Notes: a model not told the origin generated them from the sequence alone. A stretch of 64,000 bases of DNA from Rhineura floridana (GCF_030035675.1 NC_084493.1:20003822-20067821), one strand, 5' to 3'; positions 1 through 11,629 are shown, counted from the first letter of the stretch. Program-made: numbers and translations.

Positions 1-199
1 CTGTAATTGTGGCCTGCTAATTAAATTATTCATTAAATTGCCTTTAAGATTGTTGTTTTAAAAATGTTGCTACAAGCAGAAAGTTGGAATCAAAGGCATG
101 TATCTATTTTACGTTAATGCTAGGAAGGAAGGGGAAAAGAGAGACAAATTTCAACACAGGTGTAGTGGTGGGGATGGGGAGTCAGAATATTAGGCCAGT

Positions 200-650
200 G
201 ATGGGGAGTGGTAGGACATCTCTGGCCCACAGGCCAAATTAAGTGCGGCAGGGCCCCAGATTTGACCCACGAGGCCATTTTCCCTGCGCTGTCTTGCCCA
301 CCACCATGCGGGGGAGGTAAAGATGTACCTGCAAAGGAAGAAGTGGGAGCTTTAAAGAGCACTCTCTGCTGTCCCTTGGCAAGCAAGACTTGTTTGTGCT
401 TGACTGCAAGCCCGGCAGGAATTGGCTGCACTATGGAATTCTTTACTGGAAACTCTGTTGTTCAGCAGGTCGTTTCGCAAAGCAAGATTTGCTGCAAGAG
501 CTGATCAGCTGACCAGCACTTAGAGCAAGCCCTGCAGGGATCCGCTGTCCTTCAGAGTTCCCAATCCCTTGAAATAAAACCATGTGAGCAAAGGAATGCT
601 TCACCTGATGCTATGATGATTGACACCTGTCAAAGTGTCCAATGGGGACA
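200..650. other. repeat-like intronic sequence
   Basis: GGCCCACAGGCCAAATTAAG and TTGACCCACGAGGCCATTTT resemble a dispersed repeat also hinted at near 28985 and 23760. No gene seen. Confidence 0.4.
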
Positions 651-654
651 TTAG

Positions 655-810
655 GGATCTGGCCTGCTAGCTGGATCCAGTTCCCCATCCCCGCTTGTAG
701 CCCTTCAGATGATGTTTGGACTCCAACTCCCGTCAGCACCAATGAGCATGGCCAGTTGTCAGGGATGATGGAGTTGTAGTCCAGCGACATTTGGAAGGCC
801 ACAGGTTCCC
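655..810. mobile_element. hAT-like MITE fragment of the same family
   Basis: ACTCCAACTCCCGTCAGCAC, GATGATGGAGTTGTAGTCCA and GGAAGGCCACAGGTTCCCCA match the 6091-6225 family. Confidence 0.6.
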
Positions 811-914
811 CATTCTATGGAATCTTTTGGAATTCAAGGCATTTGGGTTCCCATGTTCCAGAATTAGGAGTTTTTAGGACATGATCTCCAAGCAAGATCT
901 GGCTGCAAAGGGGA

Positions 915-1000
915 GGGCCATATTGTTCAGTGGCAGAGCGTATGTTTGTGTGCAGAAAGCCCCGGGTTCAATCTATACTGTTTCCAGTGAAAAATAATAT
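915..1000 (+). mobile_element. tRNA-Ala-headed SINE, head only
   Basis: GGGCCATATTGTTCAGTGGC and CCCCGGGTTCAATC give recognisable A and B box regions. Confidence 0.6.
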
Positions 1001-1004
1001 TAGC

Positions 1005-1215
1005 GAGAGAGAGTGTGATGTAGTGGTCAGAATGGACTTAGACTCGGAAGACTCATCAGCCATGATGCTCACTAGGTGACTTTGGGCCAGGCATTCTGTC
1101 TCAGCCCGTCTACTCCACAGGGTTATTGTGAGGATAAAACAGAGGGAGAGAACCATGTATGCTCTCCTAAGAGAGGGCATTTTCGGTTGCAGCCCCTAAA
1201 CTGGAACTCCCTCCC
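1005..1215 (+). mobile_element. MIR-like SINE
   Basis: GTGTGATGTAGTGGTCAGAA (A box), ACTAGGTGACTTTGGGCCAG, CACAGGGTTATTGTGAGGAT, AACCATGTATGCTCTCC. Matches the CORE/MIR-like SINE pattern common in squamates. Confidence 0.7.
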
Positions 1216-1329
1216 CACAGCAGTTCTCTGGAAACTTCCCTGTGCAGTTTTCAGCAAATGCTGAAGCTCTTTACTCTGGCCTTCTGATACCTGAGAAAGG
1301 TATTTTTAGGACCCACCCTACATTTTGTG

Positions 1330-1730
1330 ATGTTTATTTATTTATTTATTAAATTTATTAGTAGCTTTTCTACACAAATATGTGCACTCCAAGCAACTTC
1401 CAGTTAATAAAAAGTAAAAGTAAAATATTAATGTGTGTGTATATAAGGCGGTGGAGTAACCCTTCTTAGGAAGGCTACACAACAGAAGCCCTCCAAGAGC
1501 CTTCCAGAGTTGAGAACCAAATGCCTGGCAGAAGAAAAATGTGGGCAATGATGGTGCAAGGCGAACTTCCCTGGGGAGAGTGTTCCACAAATGGCGGGCT
1601 GCCACTGAGAAGGCCCTTTCTTGTGCTGCCACTCTGTGCACCTCCTTCTGAGGGGGTACACGAAGAAGGCCTTGTAATGCCGAGTGCAGGTCCGGGTTGG
1701 TACATATAGGGAGAGGTGGTCCTTGATTGT
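1330..1730 (-). mobile_element. L2-like LINE 3' fragment
   Basis: A TTTATTTATTTATTTATTAA tail followed by protein remnants on the minus strand: AAQERAFSVAARHLWNTLPR and EVRLAPSLPTF. This is typical of the L2-type C-terminus. Confidence 0.75.
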
Positions 1731-1734
1731 GATT

Positions 1735-2815
1735 TTAAGTTTTTTTAATTGTTTTTTAATGATGCATTTTAAATTGTTGTAACCTGCCCTGGAACCTTGG
1801 GGTGAAGGGTAGGTAATAGATTAAAATAATAATAGTGATGATGATGATGATAATCCATTATCATCATTGCTATATTTATTACCCGCCCTTCACCAGCAAG
1901 TCCCAGGGAGGAAAGCAGAAGTAAAATTAGGGCTGGCCCAGATTTTCTGTTCAGTTGAATTTTGTGGCTTTCACAGGTCATTTCAGGTGACAGTCAGTTG
2001 GAGGAAAAGTTGAAGCACTTGCAAATGCATTACAGGATGGTCTTAAGAGTTCTTAATCCACAACCCTTCTTACAACTCTTCAATAAGTACTGCTACCACC
2101 ACCTTTTCCCTATTCAGTGCCCTACTATGTTCTATTCTGTTCTGGTTTATTTCTGTGCCACTGTTTGGCCAAAATGGCCCCTCAGGCAGCTCACAAAGAT
2201 TACACACAAATACAAAATACAAGTCAGAAAAGAACAATACAATTTACAAAAATTTAAGACAACAAAATCTCAACATTTTTTTAAAAAAGCAACAACAACA
2301 ACAACTAAAAGCCAAATACATCCATCTTCCTGGGTAAAGGACAGTCTCCAGAAAGATGTCAGAAAGAGCAGAGGTGTGAGGGGGCAAGGCAGGTGGAAAA
2401 GCTTGCCCTTTGATTATTCCAGCACAGTCTCACTCCTGTAGCAATGGTAATGAATCCTAAATTTTGGCATTCAGGAGATGTGTGGCCAAAAGGCCCTCAG
2501 TCAAGCAGCAGCAGCCTTTTGAAGAGGGAAAAAATAAAGGAGGTTCTTGTGTTACCTCATAATGCAATTTGCATGTGTTACTCTCCCCACCCCATCCAAA
2601 TGTCTGAAGAATTTCTGTCTCTCCCCCCTCACCTTCTTTGTAAAGAAAGGTCTGATGAAGGCGTTGCTGGTGGGTGGGCTTTGCTCATCCCTTTGTAATT
2701 ATTACAAGGTCTGGGCAGTAGGTCTAGCTTGAGACAATGAAGAGCAAGCACCTTTCATGGTAGATGATCATGGACTTGACTCAGAAAACCCAACCTAAAT
2801 ACTAGTATACTGTAG
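1735..2815. other. intron, mostly unassigned
   Basis: Contains a (GAT)n patch near 1830, a second short L2-like tail at 1870-1915, and an A-rich patch at 2210-2310 that looks like a LINE 3' remnant. The 159-residue frame at 1962-2441 is low-complexity and not a gene. Confidence 0.5.
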
Positions 2816-2816
2816 A

Positions 2817-3010
2817 ACTGGGGTTCCCAACTGTGGTCCATGGACCATCAGTGGTCTGCAAGCTTCATTCAGGTGGTCCATGGCATGTCTGTAGATTTAT
2901 AGCTGGATGGGAGATGGCACATCCATCACACTGAATATTCTTAATTTTAATTGTTTAAAAATAATTAAAACTTAATTGTATTGTCATTGCTTCTTTAATC
3001 TCCTAAATTG
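2817..3010. mobile_element. hAT MITE fragment
   Basis: CTGGGGTTCCCAACTGTGGT and GACCATCAGTGGTCTGCAAG match the 5465-5806 family at one end. The other end is lost or too divergent to place. Confidence 0.6.
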
Positions 3011-3244
3011 TGTCTTATTTTATTACTAGGGGATCCACCCATTTTCTTCACTCGCCAATCCTGCCTACCATAGCCAAACACCCGTTTCCCCCCAGGTCAC
3101 CAAAAACCCATTTCGTAATCCAAACTCATGAGCAATGATGGGGAGGGGAGAGGAAGTTATAAAGTACTGTACTGGGTAAATTTCTTGTATATAAATGAGC
3201 TTACAGAAGAGAGATAAAAAAAGACCTTTGTCTTCAGAGACTTA

Positions 3245-3333
3245 GGCTGCAATCCAATATGTGTCTACTCAGAAGTAAGCTCCATTTGGTTCAATTAGAT
3301 TTATTCCCGGAAAGGGTGTGTTAGACTGCAGCC
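3245..3333. mobile_element. 89-bp palindromic MITE with TTA duplication
   Basis: GGCTGCAATCCAATA at the left and AGACTGCAGCC at the right, flanked by TTA on both sides (3242-3244 and 3334-3336). A TTA/TAA duplication fits the PIF/Harbinger target. Related to 35036-35121. Confidence 0.75.
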
Positions 3334-3360
3334 TTAGACTGAGTTCTTGTGTTAAGACTT

Positions 3361-3381
3361 GGGGGGGGGGTTGGGGGGGGG
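3361..3381 (+). repeat. G-run pair
   Basis: Ten Gs, TT, then nine Gs. Potential quadruplex and a likely sequencing trouble spot. Confidence 0.9.
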
Positions 3382-3514
3382 ACAGCCTCCCTGCAAAACT
3401 CTGTTTATTGCCAATATTTATAGACCACTTTTCACTGTAGATGCTCACAAAACAGTTTTATACAACAATCAATAAAACAACCCATCAGTCCAAATATAAT
3501 AATAATAATAATTG

Positions 3515-3600
3515 TTGTTGTTATGTGCCTTCAGGTTGATTACGACTTATGGCGACCCTATGAATCAGCGACCTCCACATGTTTAAAGCAAACAAAAAGC
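3515..3600 (-). mobile_element. BovB 3' tail fragment
   Basis: Short copy of the BovB 3' terminus (GTTATGTGCCTTCAGGTTGA, TATGGCGACCCTATGAATCA), next to an (AAT)n stretch. Confidence 0.75.
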
Positions 3601-3629
3601 TCAGTTAAAAACATAAATTCCATAAATAG

Positions 3630-4765
3630 GCATATTGCGTGTGTTATGCGCCTTCAAGTCAGTTGTGACTTATGGTGACCCTATGAATCAGCTACCTCCA
3701 GTAGCATCTGTTGTAAACCACCCTGTTCAGATCTTGTAAATTCAGGTCTGTGGCTTCCTTTATGGAGTCAATCCATCTCTTGCTTGGTCTTCCTCTTTTT
3801 CTACTCCCTTCTGTTTTTCCCAGCATTATTGTCTTTTCTAGTGAATCATGTCTTCTCATTATATGTCCAAAGTACGATAACCTCAGTTTCATCATTTTAG
3901 CTTCTAATGATAGTTCTGGTTTAATTTGTTCCAACACCCAATTATTTGTCTTTTTTTGCAGTCCATGGTATGCGCAAAACTCTCCTCCAGCACCACATTT
4001 CAAATGAATTGATTCTTTTCTTATCCACTTTTTTCACTGTCCAACTTTCACGTCCGTATATAGAGATCAGGAGTACCATGGTCTGAATGATCCTGACTTT
4101 GGTGTTCAGTGATACATCTTTGCGTTTCAGGATCTTTTCTAGTTCTCTCATAGCTGTCCTCCCCAGTCCTAGTCTTCTTCTGATTTCTTGACTATTGTCT
4201 CCCTTTTGGTTAATGACTGTGCCAAGGTACTGTATTGATAATCTTTGACAAGTTCAATATCCTCATTGTCAATGTTAAAGTTACATATCTTCTGTTGTCA
4301 TTACTTTAGTCTTCTTGACGTTCAGCTGTAGTCCTGCTTTTGTACTTTCCTCTTTAACTTTCATCAGCGTTCATTTCAAATCATTACTAGTTTCTGCTAG
4401 TAGTATGGTATTGTCTGCATAACTTAAATTATTGATATTTCTCCCTCCAATTTTCACACCTCGTTCATCTTGGTCCAATCCCGCTTTCTGTATGATATCT
4501 TCTGCATATAGATTAAACAAATAGGGTGCTAAAATACACCCCTGTGTCACACCCTTTCTGATTGGGAACCAATCGATTTTTCCATATTCTGTCCTTACAG
4601 TAGCCTCTTGTCCAGAGTATAAGTTGCGCATCAGAACAATCAGATACTGTGGCACCCCCATTTCTTTTAAAGCATTCCATAGTTTTTCATGTTCTGCACA
4701 ATCAAAGGCTTTGCTGTAGTTAATAAAACACCGGATGATTTTCTTCAGAAATTCTTCTGAAATAC
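3630..4765 (-). mobile_element. 5'-truncated BovB LINE
   Basis: The 3' end carries the typical tail (TATGCGCCTTCAAGTCAG, CTTATGGTGACCCTATGAATC). The protein remnants read SLEAKMMKLRLSYFGHIMRR and GSRKRGRPSKRWIDSIKEATD, then RKGVTQGCILAPYLFNLYAED and LSYADNTILL, the RT catalytic box with N for the second D. It breaks off near 4765 within the RT and joins an L2-like fragment. A second BovB 3' tail fragment lies at 3515-3600. Confidence 0.9.
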
Positions 4766-4774
4766 AATTTATTG

Positions 4775-4995
4775 AAAATGCTTGTTTGAAATAGAAAGAT
4801 CTTTGTCAAGCACCTGAAGTTCCACCGTGGGAGGGGCTGTGTGATCTCAGCTGGGAAGGAATTCCACAGAGTCAGGCTCACAATACTGAATGCACACAGC
4901 TCCTGGTGATACAGGCCGTGCATCCCAGCCATGAGGGACCACTAAGAGAAACTCCCCTGAAGATCTCAGTTATTGGGCAGAGACTGAAGGAATCG
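4775..4995 (-). mobile_element. L2-like LINE fragment
   Basis: Minus-strand remnants LTLWNSFPAEITQPLPRWNF and LTKIFLFQTSIF resemble the L2-type C-terminus. It directly adjoins the broken end of the BovB at about 4765. Confidence 0.55.
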
Positions 4996-5464
4996 GACGG
5001 TCCTTAAGGTACCATTGACGCAAGTTGTTTTTTGTTGTTATGTGTGTGTGTCTTTTGCTGGGAAATCTTGCCCTCTTTTCTGCCTGACTCATGATAAAAT
5101 AGCCTCATGTGTCTTCTCACCTCTCTCTTATGGTCCTAAGGGTGAGGATTTTCATCAGAAGGATGTGAGTCATGCTGTTCCCCCTCACCTCTGGACTTAA
5201 AAGTGGCTTCAGAATCATAGCCAGTGGGGGTAGGGTGTAGATCATTGTGCCGTTCTTCTAATCATGGAATATACGCTTCTTGTCTATGCTACAACTTCAC
5301 TGTGTGTGCCAGACTTGTTCCTGTAGTGCAGCTCCAAAGAAAAGGGAGGCGAGGGAAATCAGAACCCTCATATGAAAGAGAATCTGTTAAGAGCAGGGTT
5401 TTTACCAAAATAACTGCAACAGTGAAAACCAGATGCCATAAATTATAGCATATTTGCCATAGAT

Positions 5465-5806
5465 CAGTGGCTCCTGAACTTTTTGTTCCCCATGGACCAC
5501 TTAAAAATTGCTGAGAGTCTTGGTGGGCCACTTAATTATTTTTTCCCCCCGTTGTAGCAACTGTAATGTGCTGTGCTATGGCTTTTAATTGCATTTTTAT
5601 TGCTGCTTTTATTGCTTATATTGTATTACAATTTTCATTCCACAGAATTCAAATTGTTGTAGAATAAAATGCGATATAAGAAATAAAATAAGCAATCAAA
5701 ATACAGTTAAAATCAATATATATAGTTAATGCAGACATGCCACGGACCACCTGAATGGAGCTTGCAGGCCGCTAGTGATTTACGGACCACAGTTTGGAAA
5801 TGACTG
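5465..5806. mobile_element. 342-bp hAT MITE
   Basis: Ends CAGTGGCTCCTGAAC and TTTGGAAATGACTG, imperfect terminal inverted repeats, flanked by a perfect 8-bp duplication CCATAGAT (5457-5464 and 5807-5814). The 8-bp duplication and CAG ends are hAT marks. No coding capacity. Related copies at 11630-11908 and about 2817-3010. Confidence 0.9.
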
Positions 5807-6090
5807 CCATAGATTATGTAAAGCTTAGTTGACTCTCTCTTGATCTGATAAGCAGGGTTTTATGTGGTCTATTTGCTGACCAGTTTTTAAACATTCAGGG
5901 AACCCCTTTCAGTGCTTAAGTTTTTTGCCAAGGGCCCAACTACTCCCCTCATACATATGCCACCAAACAGCCACCCACTGCAGAGGATTCCAGCTAAGTG
6001 TTCTAAACCACATCAGCTGAGAGATCATGTGAGGCACTGCTTAAATGTGTCAGACCTCACCATTGCATGACCTGAAAGTACCTTTTAGAA

Positions 6091-6225
6091 CAGGGATGGA
6101 GAAGTGTGGCCCTCTGGATATTGTTGGACTTTGCTTCCCATCATCCCTAGCCATTGGCCATGCTGTATGGGAGCTGATGGGAGATGTCCAGCAACATTTG
6201 AAGGGCCACGGGTTCCCTATACCTG
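6091..6225. mobile_element. 135-bp palindromic hAT-like MITE
   Basis: CAGGGATGGAGAAGTGTGGC at the left and GGCCACGGGTTCCCTATACC at the right are imperfect inverted repeats. The core is roughly palindromic (CTCTGGATATTGTTGGAC versus GTCCAGCAACATTTG). A common squamate MITE pattern; no clear target duplication. Confidence 0.65.
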
Positions 6226-6479
6226 CCATAGTAGGGGGGAATTGGTGTTTTGCTGGTGGGCAGGTTGTCTTTCTGTGAAGGAGTCAACTTTGATGATTGT
6301 GCAGTATATAAATAGCTTATAAATAAATGTTCTTCTCTGTGAGGCACTCCTGAGAAGCTTTTGATGAATCCCAGGGTTCCATGGAGGAGAATTTGGAAAC
6401 CATATTCTTGGCTTACATTAGGAGTCTGACTATTATAGAAATAGTAAAGCTAGTTCATGTTAGTCACTGTTTACCATAA

Positions 6480-7510
6480 AAATAAAAGAAGAGCCTGCTG
6501 GATCAAGCCAAAGGCCCATCCACTATAGCATCTTGTTCTCATGGTGGCCAGACAGATGCCTATGGGAGATCCACAAGCAGAACTTGAGTGCAACAGCCTT
6601 TTCCCCACTGGTGATTTCCAGTAACTGGTGTGCAGAGGTATAACTGCCTCCGACAGTTGAAGTAGAACATAGCCACTTGTCCTGCCCAGAGCGCGAGACA
6701 CGAGACGGAGGCGGGGCTGGAATTAATTCTTGCTTTATTAGAGTAACGGTTACATCAAAAGCAGTGTGCTTCATAGACCTGTCTATGCTAACTCACTACT
6801 GACTCTACCTTAGCTATCTAGGCATGCTCTGCAGCATGCGGAGTAAGTTGACTCAGCACCTGAATCAGGGGGGTGCCGCCTTAAATAGGAAAGGTCTTAG
6901 CTCATAATCTCTGACTCCTCCGAAGTACCACCTTCTGACTATCCCGCTTCTCGCGTTGTCTCGTGCGGGGCGAAGGGGAACGATCCTCCGGCTGTACATC
7001 TGGCAGCACAGGCTCGCTAGGTGCCAACTTGACCTCAGGGGGCAAGGAGCAGGCTGGCGGGGAAGCATTTGAAGTGCCAGGCAGGGAGTCCCGGGGGGTG
7101 GAGTTGGCACGCGCACGCGGAGGATCACTTCCCAACGGCTTTGTTGGAGCGCTTGCAGACGGAGTGGGATCCGTGTCGACAGGAGGGCTGTTCAGCTTGT
7201 GGGCTGTCGGCATCTCCCCCTCCCTCAACTCCCTCGAAAGCCTCATCCTCCTCTGACACCTCTCCCAGGTCTACCTGGGGGAGCTGGGGCTCAACACCAC
7301 TATGGTTAGTAGCCACTGAGAGCCTTATCCTCTGTGAATTTGTCTAATCCTCTTTTAAAGCCAACAGAGCTGGAGTCCATCACTGCCTTCTGTGGGAGCA
7401 AATTCCACAATTAAACTTATGTTCAGAAATCCTTTCTTTTGTCTGTCCTGAATCTTTGAAACATTTAATTCTGCTTCATTCAATATCCACAAGCTCTAGT
7501 CTTAATTGCC
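6480..7510 (-). mobile_element. CR1-like LINE 3' fragment split by a solo LTR
   Basis: The start AAGAGCCTGCTGGATCAAGC and TCTTGTTCTCATGGTGGCCA, then AACTGGTGTGCAGAGGTATA and AGTAGAACATAGCCA, are interrupted at 6678-7296. The fragment resumes with TATGGTTAGTAGCCACTGAG, GAATTTGTCTAATCCTCTTT and CTTTCTTTTGTCTGTCCTGA. The same order without a gap is seen at 14505-15040 and 35643-35950. Confidence 0.8.
6678..7296 (-). mobile_element. 619-bp solo LTR
   Basis: Starts TGTCCTGCC, ends CTCAACA, and is flanked by the 5-bp duplication CCACT (6673-6677 and 7297-7301) inside a CR1 fragment. On the minus strand a TATTTAAG box (6881-6888) lies about 145 bases upstream of an AATAAA (6734-6739), the U3-R order of an LTR. 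GC-rich and probably from a Ty3/gypsy-like element. It carries no internal region. Confidence 0.88.
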
Positions 7511-8342
7511 TGTAATAACAGGTGACAAGAGAGTGGTAAACAGCACAATAGTATCTAGGATCAATGAAAGAAACAGAGAGGTTCTTTTCTGTTATAATGG
7601 AAATGCCAGCTTGTTCTTTAATCTCATGTGTTTTATTTATTGTTGGAAGGGTATCTTAATCGGCTGTTGGGCATCTTGACTGCCATTGCCAATCTTCTCC
7701 TTGAGGAACTCCCAGTTTCCAGTGTTCCTCAGAAAACAGTTTGCAAATCACTGGAGACTTACAGAAGATTAGTGTTGTTCTTCTGTGGCTAACATCAGAG
7801 TCATGGTATGGTAGACAGATTGAAGAAGAGCATGCATTAATACCCCTGACACATTTTGCAAGAAATTAGGAGTGGCTGTCCATAAAACAGCTGTTTTTTC
7901 CCTTTCAAAACAGCCACAGTGTGCTGTTTTGAGATGCTAGAGACTAATATCATTGTGAGACAAGTTGTATAAAATGTGTGAAATACCCGCCAGAGTCTCC
8001 TTAGTTTACATCTGAGTAGCTCTAATCATACTTGCATGCTCTGCTTTCACATCACGCGTTAGATGCAATCATAATAACACAGGCTTGCAAATAGACATTC
8101 ACCTGTACCAGTACTAAAAATAATGTTTAAATACTTATTTCATCTCAATGTATGCATTTCTATATGTATTATATCCTATTATATGAATTTCCTAAAACAT
8201 ATTTTGGTGCATTTTTGCACTGGAGTGCTGAATTTGGGGGAGGTGGAAATCCAAAGAACAATTATGTTCCAATCCATGTATTGGGCTGGAAGGTGCAGAT
8301 TAGGTCAGTTTGCTTAAGAATGCGTACTACGTAAAATTCTCA
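7511..8342. other. intron, nothing recognised
   Basis: AT-rich sequence without repeat hallmarks or coding signals that I can name. Confidence 0.5.
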
Positions 8343-8770
8343 TCCATCCTGAATGCTGCATGAATTCATCCTTCATGAATTTGTCTAGCCTTATTTGCCA
8401 CGTTTTTCTAATCCCATTTTAAAGCCATCCAAGTTAATGGTCATCTCCACATCTTCTGGCAGCGAGTGGTATAGTTTAACTATGCACTGTGTGAAGAAGT
8501 ACTTCCTTTTGTCTGTCCTGAAACTTACCATTCAGCTTCATTGGATGACCCTGGATTCTAGTATTATGTGTATGTGTGCGAGAGAAAAACTCTCTTCCCA
8601 CTTTCTCTACATTTTGCATAATTCTATACACCTCTATCGTGTCCCCCATTGCCACCTTCCCCCCTCTAAAAAAACCCCAAATGTTGTATCCTGTTGCTCC
8701 AGCCTCTTGATCATTTTACTTGACCTTTTCTGCACCTTTTCCAGCTCTACAATGTCCTTTTTGAGATGTG
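8343..8770 (-). mobile_element. CR1-like LINE fragment
   Basis: Minus-oriented copy of the family, further 5' than the others: TTTGTCTGTCCTGAAACTTA, CATTGGATGACCCTGG, CATAATTCTATACACCTCTA, and CTACAATGTCCTTTTTGAGA at its end. The long + strand frame over it (8395-8904) is an antisense shadow. Confidence 0.75.
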
Positions 8771-8837
8771 ACTACACTGACTGGACATGGCTCTCCAGGA
8801 TTTCAGACTGGGGTCTTTCCCATCCCATCCCATCCCA

Positions 8838-8912
8838 CAGACATTGGGGATTTAATTTGGGACTGTCTGTCTGTATGCAAAGCATGTGTTCTACCACTCA
8901 GTGATGTCCCTT
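8838..8912 (-). mobile_element. tRNA-Ala-headed SINE, head only
   Basis: Reversed head: TATGCAAAGCATGTGTTCTA and CCACTCAGTGATGTCC. Confidence 0.55.
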
Positions 8913-8929
8913 CTCAGATCATATCAAAT

Positions 8930-8931
<2 letters not shown>

Positions 8932-8982
<51 letters not shown>
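8932..8982. repeat. (GA)n microsatellite
   Basis: About 25 uninterrupted GA units. Confidence 0.97.
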
Positions 8983-8983
<1 letters not shown>

Positions 8984-9264
8984 ATTTGACTGGCTGTCTG
9001 ATTTGAGTTACTGGAAAGCCAGAAAATAATGGAAGAATATCGTTTTGTTGTTGTTTGTTCCTAGCCTTATCACAACTTTACCAAACATGAATGTAGTCAG
9101 CTTTGTTGTGTGTCTCCCCCACACACACACATTTCCAATAATGATCACCAAGGTTAGGATAAATACTTGCTAATTGCTTTAGAGTCAAAAGTATATTGTA
9201 TATAATTCTCTTTCAAGCTTATCGATGGCAATACAAGTAAATGTGATTTTCCATTGTTTGTTTT

Positions 9265-9490
9265 TATTCAGTTTGTTACATTTATATCCTGCCTCTTCTC
9301 CAAGGAGCACAAAGTTGTGTACATATTTCACCCTCAATTTTAATCTCACAATAACCCTGGGAGGTTTGGTTTGGCTGAAAAATGGTGAATAGTCCAAGGT
9401 CATTAGAGCTTCTTGGCTGAGTGGGAATTTGAACCTGGATCTTCCTAGTCCTGATCCAGCATTCTGACCATTGTACTGTACTGTATTGGT
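9265..9490 (-). mobile_element. MIR-like SINE with L2-like tail
   Basis: Minus copy: TTTATATCCTGCCTCTTCTC tail, TCACAATAACCCTGGGAGGT, CCAAGGTCATTAGAGCTTCT, and the reversed B box region GTGGGAATTTGAACCTGG. Confidence 0.75.
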
Positions 9491-10129
9491 TGTTCCTGGT
9501 ATGCATTGGGAGAGAGGCTCGTAAAAATGTATGTGGACTTCTGATTTTAGTGAACTTAAAGGCTGCAGTGACATCTTAATTTGTAATCTGAAGGAAAGGG
9601 GACTGAATTGCTCCTTTTAAAGTTAGGATTGTTGCACATGGCACATTTAAGTTGCTTGCTTCAGACGGTGTTTGCTGCCAAAGGGATTAAACGAAATGCT
9701 CATAACCCTACCTGCTCATGGTACGAATGTATGGGATGCACTTTCGTCTGGAATGGATGAACAGACTTGCTCTGCTGTTAAGCAGTTTAAAAAAGGAATG
9801 TAGACTTGTATGTAGTTTTTTCCATTTGTGTTTGCCCAGATTTCTTTCTTCCATCCTTCTGCTTTGGTAAATGTCCGTGGTTGCATGAACCTTCCCCACC
9901 TCATCATTGGTCTATGCACCATCCTCTGTATTTGCCACTGAACTTGGTTAGGCTGCAGTTGACCCTTGTCATGTGGCAGGGCACCACAGGGACAAGCTTC
10001 ATATCCTCTAAGTTTCTAATGTAGCCTTGGCTTTGTGTGACTCATAAACAGTGATCAAGAAAGTCAATGTGTTGTATGGACAGATGGCAGGAATCGGATC
10101 TCCAGTGAGTGGCCTGGTGTCATTTTGAA
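9491..10129. other. intron, nothing recognised
   Basis: No convincing repeat ends or coding signals. Confidence 0.5.
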
Positions 10130-10817
10130 TGACTGTTGTCTGCTTTTATCATGGGCCCTGTGGAAGACTCTTTATGAAGTGAGGAGGAGGAGGAGGAGGA
10201 GGAGGAATTGGACCCTAGGGAGGGACCCAGTGGTTGGCAGCAGGAGGGGGTTGAAACAGGAAAAGGCTTCAACAGTTTAGACAGTGACAGCTCCACCCCC
10301 TTAATTCCAGTTACAACTGAAGAAACTATGGTTGACTTAGAGCCAGCCCCTGCCCTGTCTCTTGGCCCTGCCTTGTTGCCTGAGCCACCATTGGTGCCTC
10401 CTCCCAAGAAGGAGGAATTGGAGGCTGAACCAGAGGCAGTGTCAGAGGAGGATCTGACTGAAGTGCCGTCACCAAGGATGTGCAGGCTAATGTGCAGGTG
10501 CCAGCAGACAATGCCAGCTTTTCAACCTGTTCAGAGGAGTGCTCAGTTGCTCATGCACGCCCGTTCAGAAACCTTCCCCGCGCAAATAGAAAACCCACCC
10601 TGAGCCTGTTTAAAGAATCTCAAGGGGCATGTCCAATTGCTGAGACAGTGTCGTCGGTTGAGTAACCATGCCTAGTTATGCTATGTAGAGATGCAGAGTC
10701 TTATATAATCTGTAAACTGGTCTATGAAATGCTCTGAACTGAGATTTCACATTAAACATAATGGAGAAAAACACACCAGTGCGTCTGAGTCTGAATCTAA
10801 TGGAATTGGCTAGGACA
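10130..10817 (+). mobile_element. probable older LTR-like fragment
   Basis: Shares layout and short blocks with the 6678-7296 LTR read in its sense direction: an acidic, Glu-rich frame, TATATAA (10702-10708), GGTCTATGAA (10719-10728), ATTAAA (10751-10756) and an AGGACA end at 10817. No flanking duplication was found, so the 5' limit is uncertain and the copy is probably old. A 131-residue frame at 10208-10603 falls inside it and is not judged a host gene. Confidence 0.5.
10178..10205. repeat. (GGA)n microsatellite
   Basis: Eight or so GAG/GGA units within the LTR-like fragment. Confidence 0.9.
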
Positions 10818-11629
10818 GCATGGCAGCACCGAGTTCTTTCTTTCTTTTTTAAGCAGGCGATTATCTTCTGTGTTGCTTTCACCTAGGCTTGATTGGGCCC
10901 TGTCGTCTCTCCTCTTGAAACTTCTTATCTTCAAGGGCTCATTCACCTGTTCAGTGGTATATGTCGTCATCTAACAACAGCCCCCTTCTCTGTCTGTTTA
11001 GAACAAATGCATCAGTCTTCACACACAAAAATAAATAGAACAGAAACCTGTCATAGAAATGGCAACATTCAGAAACCAGAGGAGAACATTTCATGCTTCC
11101 TGTGACCCACTGCTGCTGATTGCAAAGTTACTTACCTGGCAGGGGAGATACCGTGATCACAAAGGAGGTTTTCCCAGATGAGGCTCATCCATTGCACTCT
11201 GGGAATGGTGACCCCTGCGATTTCCCCAAGTGCGGAAATCTCTACTGCATAATTTGTGGTATGTGGTTCCTTCAGCAAAGGAACTTCTGAGGAAAATTCA
11301 GGCATAAAGCTGTCAAACTAGAGTTTGGCAATAAGTTTGATTCTGCTTGCTTAGGGCTCAATCACTGCCAAGGTTTTCTTTCCTACTACAGCACAGTAAA
11401 GTTAAGAAGACTGTGGTATCACCAATTACTGCTGTTGCTTACAGTCACTGTGCTTGAGCTGTAAGCTTGGGGTGCGGAATCTGTGGCCCTCAGCTTGATT
11501 TCATGCATGGTAAGTGAGGATCTGTGTTTTGGGGGATTGGGGGTGCAGGAAGGCAAAACAGAGATGAGAAGGTAAACACGGGGGGGACGGCACAGAAATA
11601 ATGCTAGGCAATATCACAGTGGTCTAAAC
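10818..11629. other. intron, nothing recognised
   Basis: Some GTGGCCCTCAG sequence near 11480 may be a fragment of the hAT-like MITE family. Otherwise unassigned. Confidence 0.45.

Noticed and set aside
8395-8904. 169-residue + strand frame
   Set aside because: It is antisense to a minus-oriented CR1-like LINE fragment and a SINE head.
10208-10603. 131-residue + strand frame rich in Glu and Pro, as a possible host gene
   Set aside because: It lies in a region resembling the 6678-7296 LTR, has no family motif, and is low-complexity.
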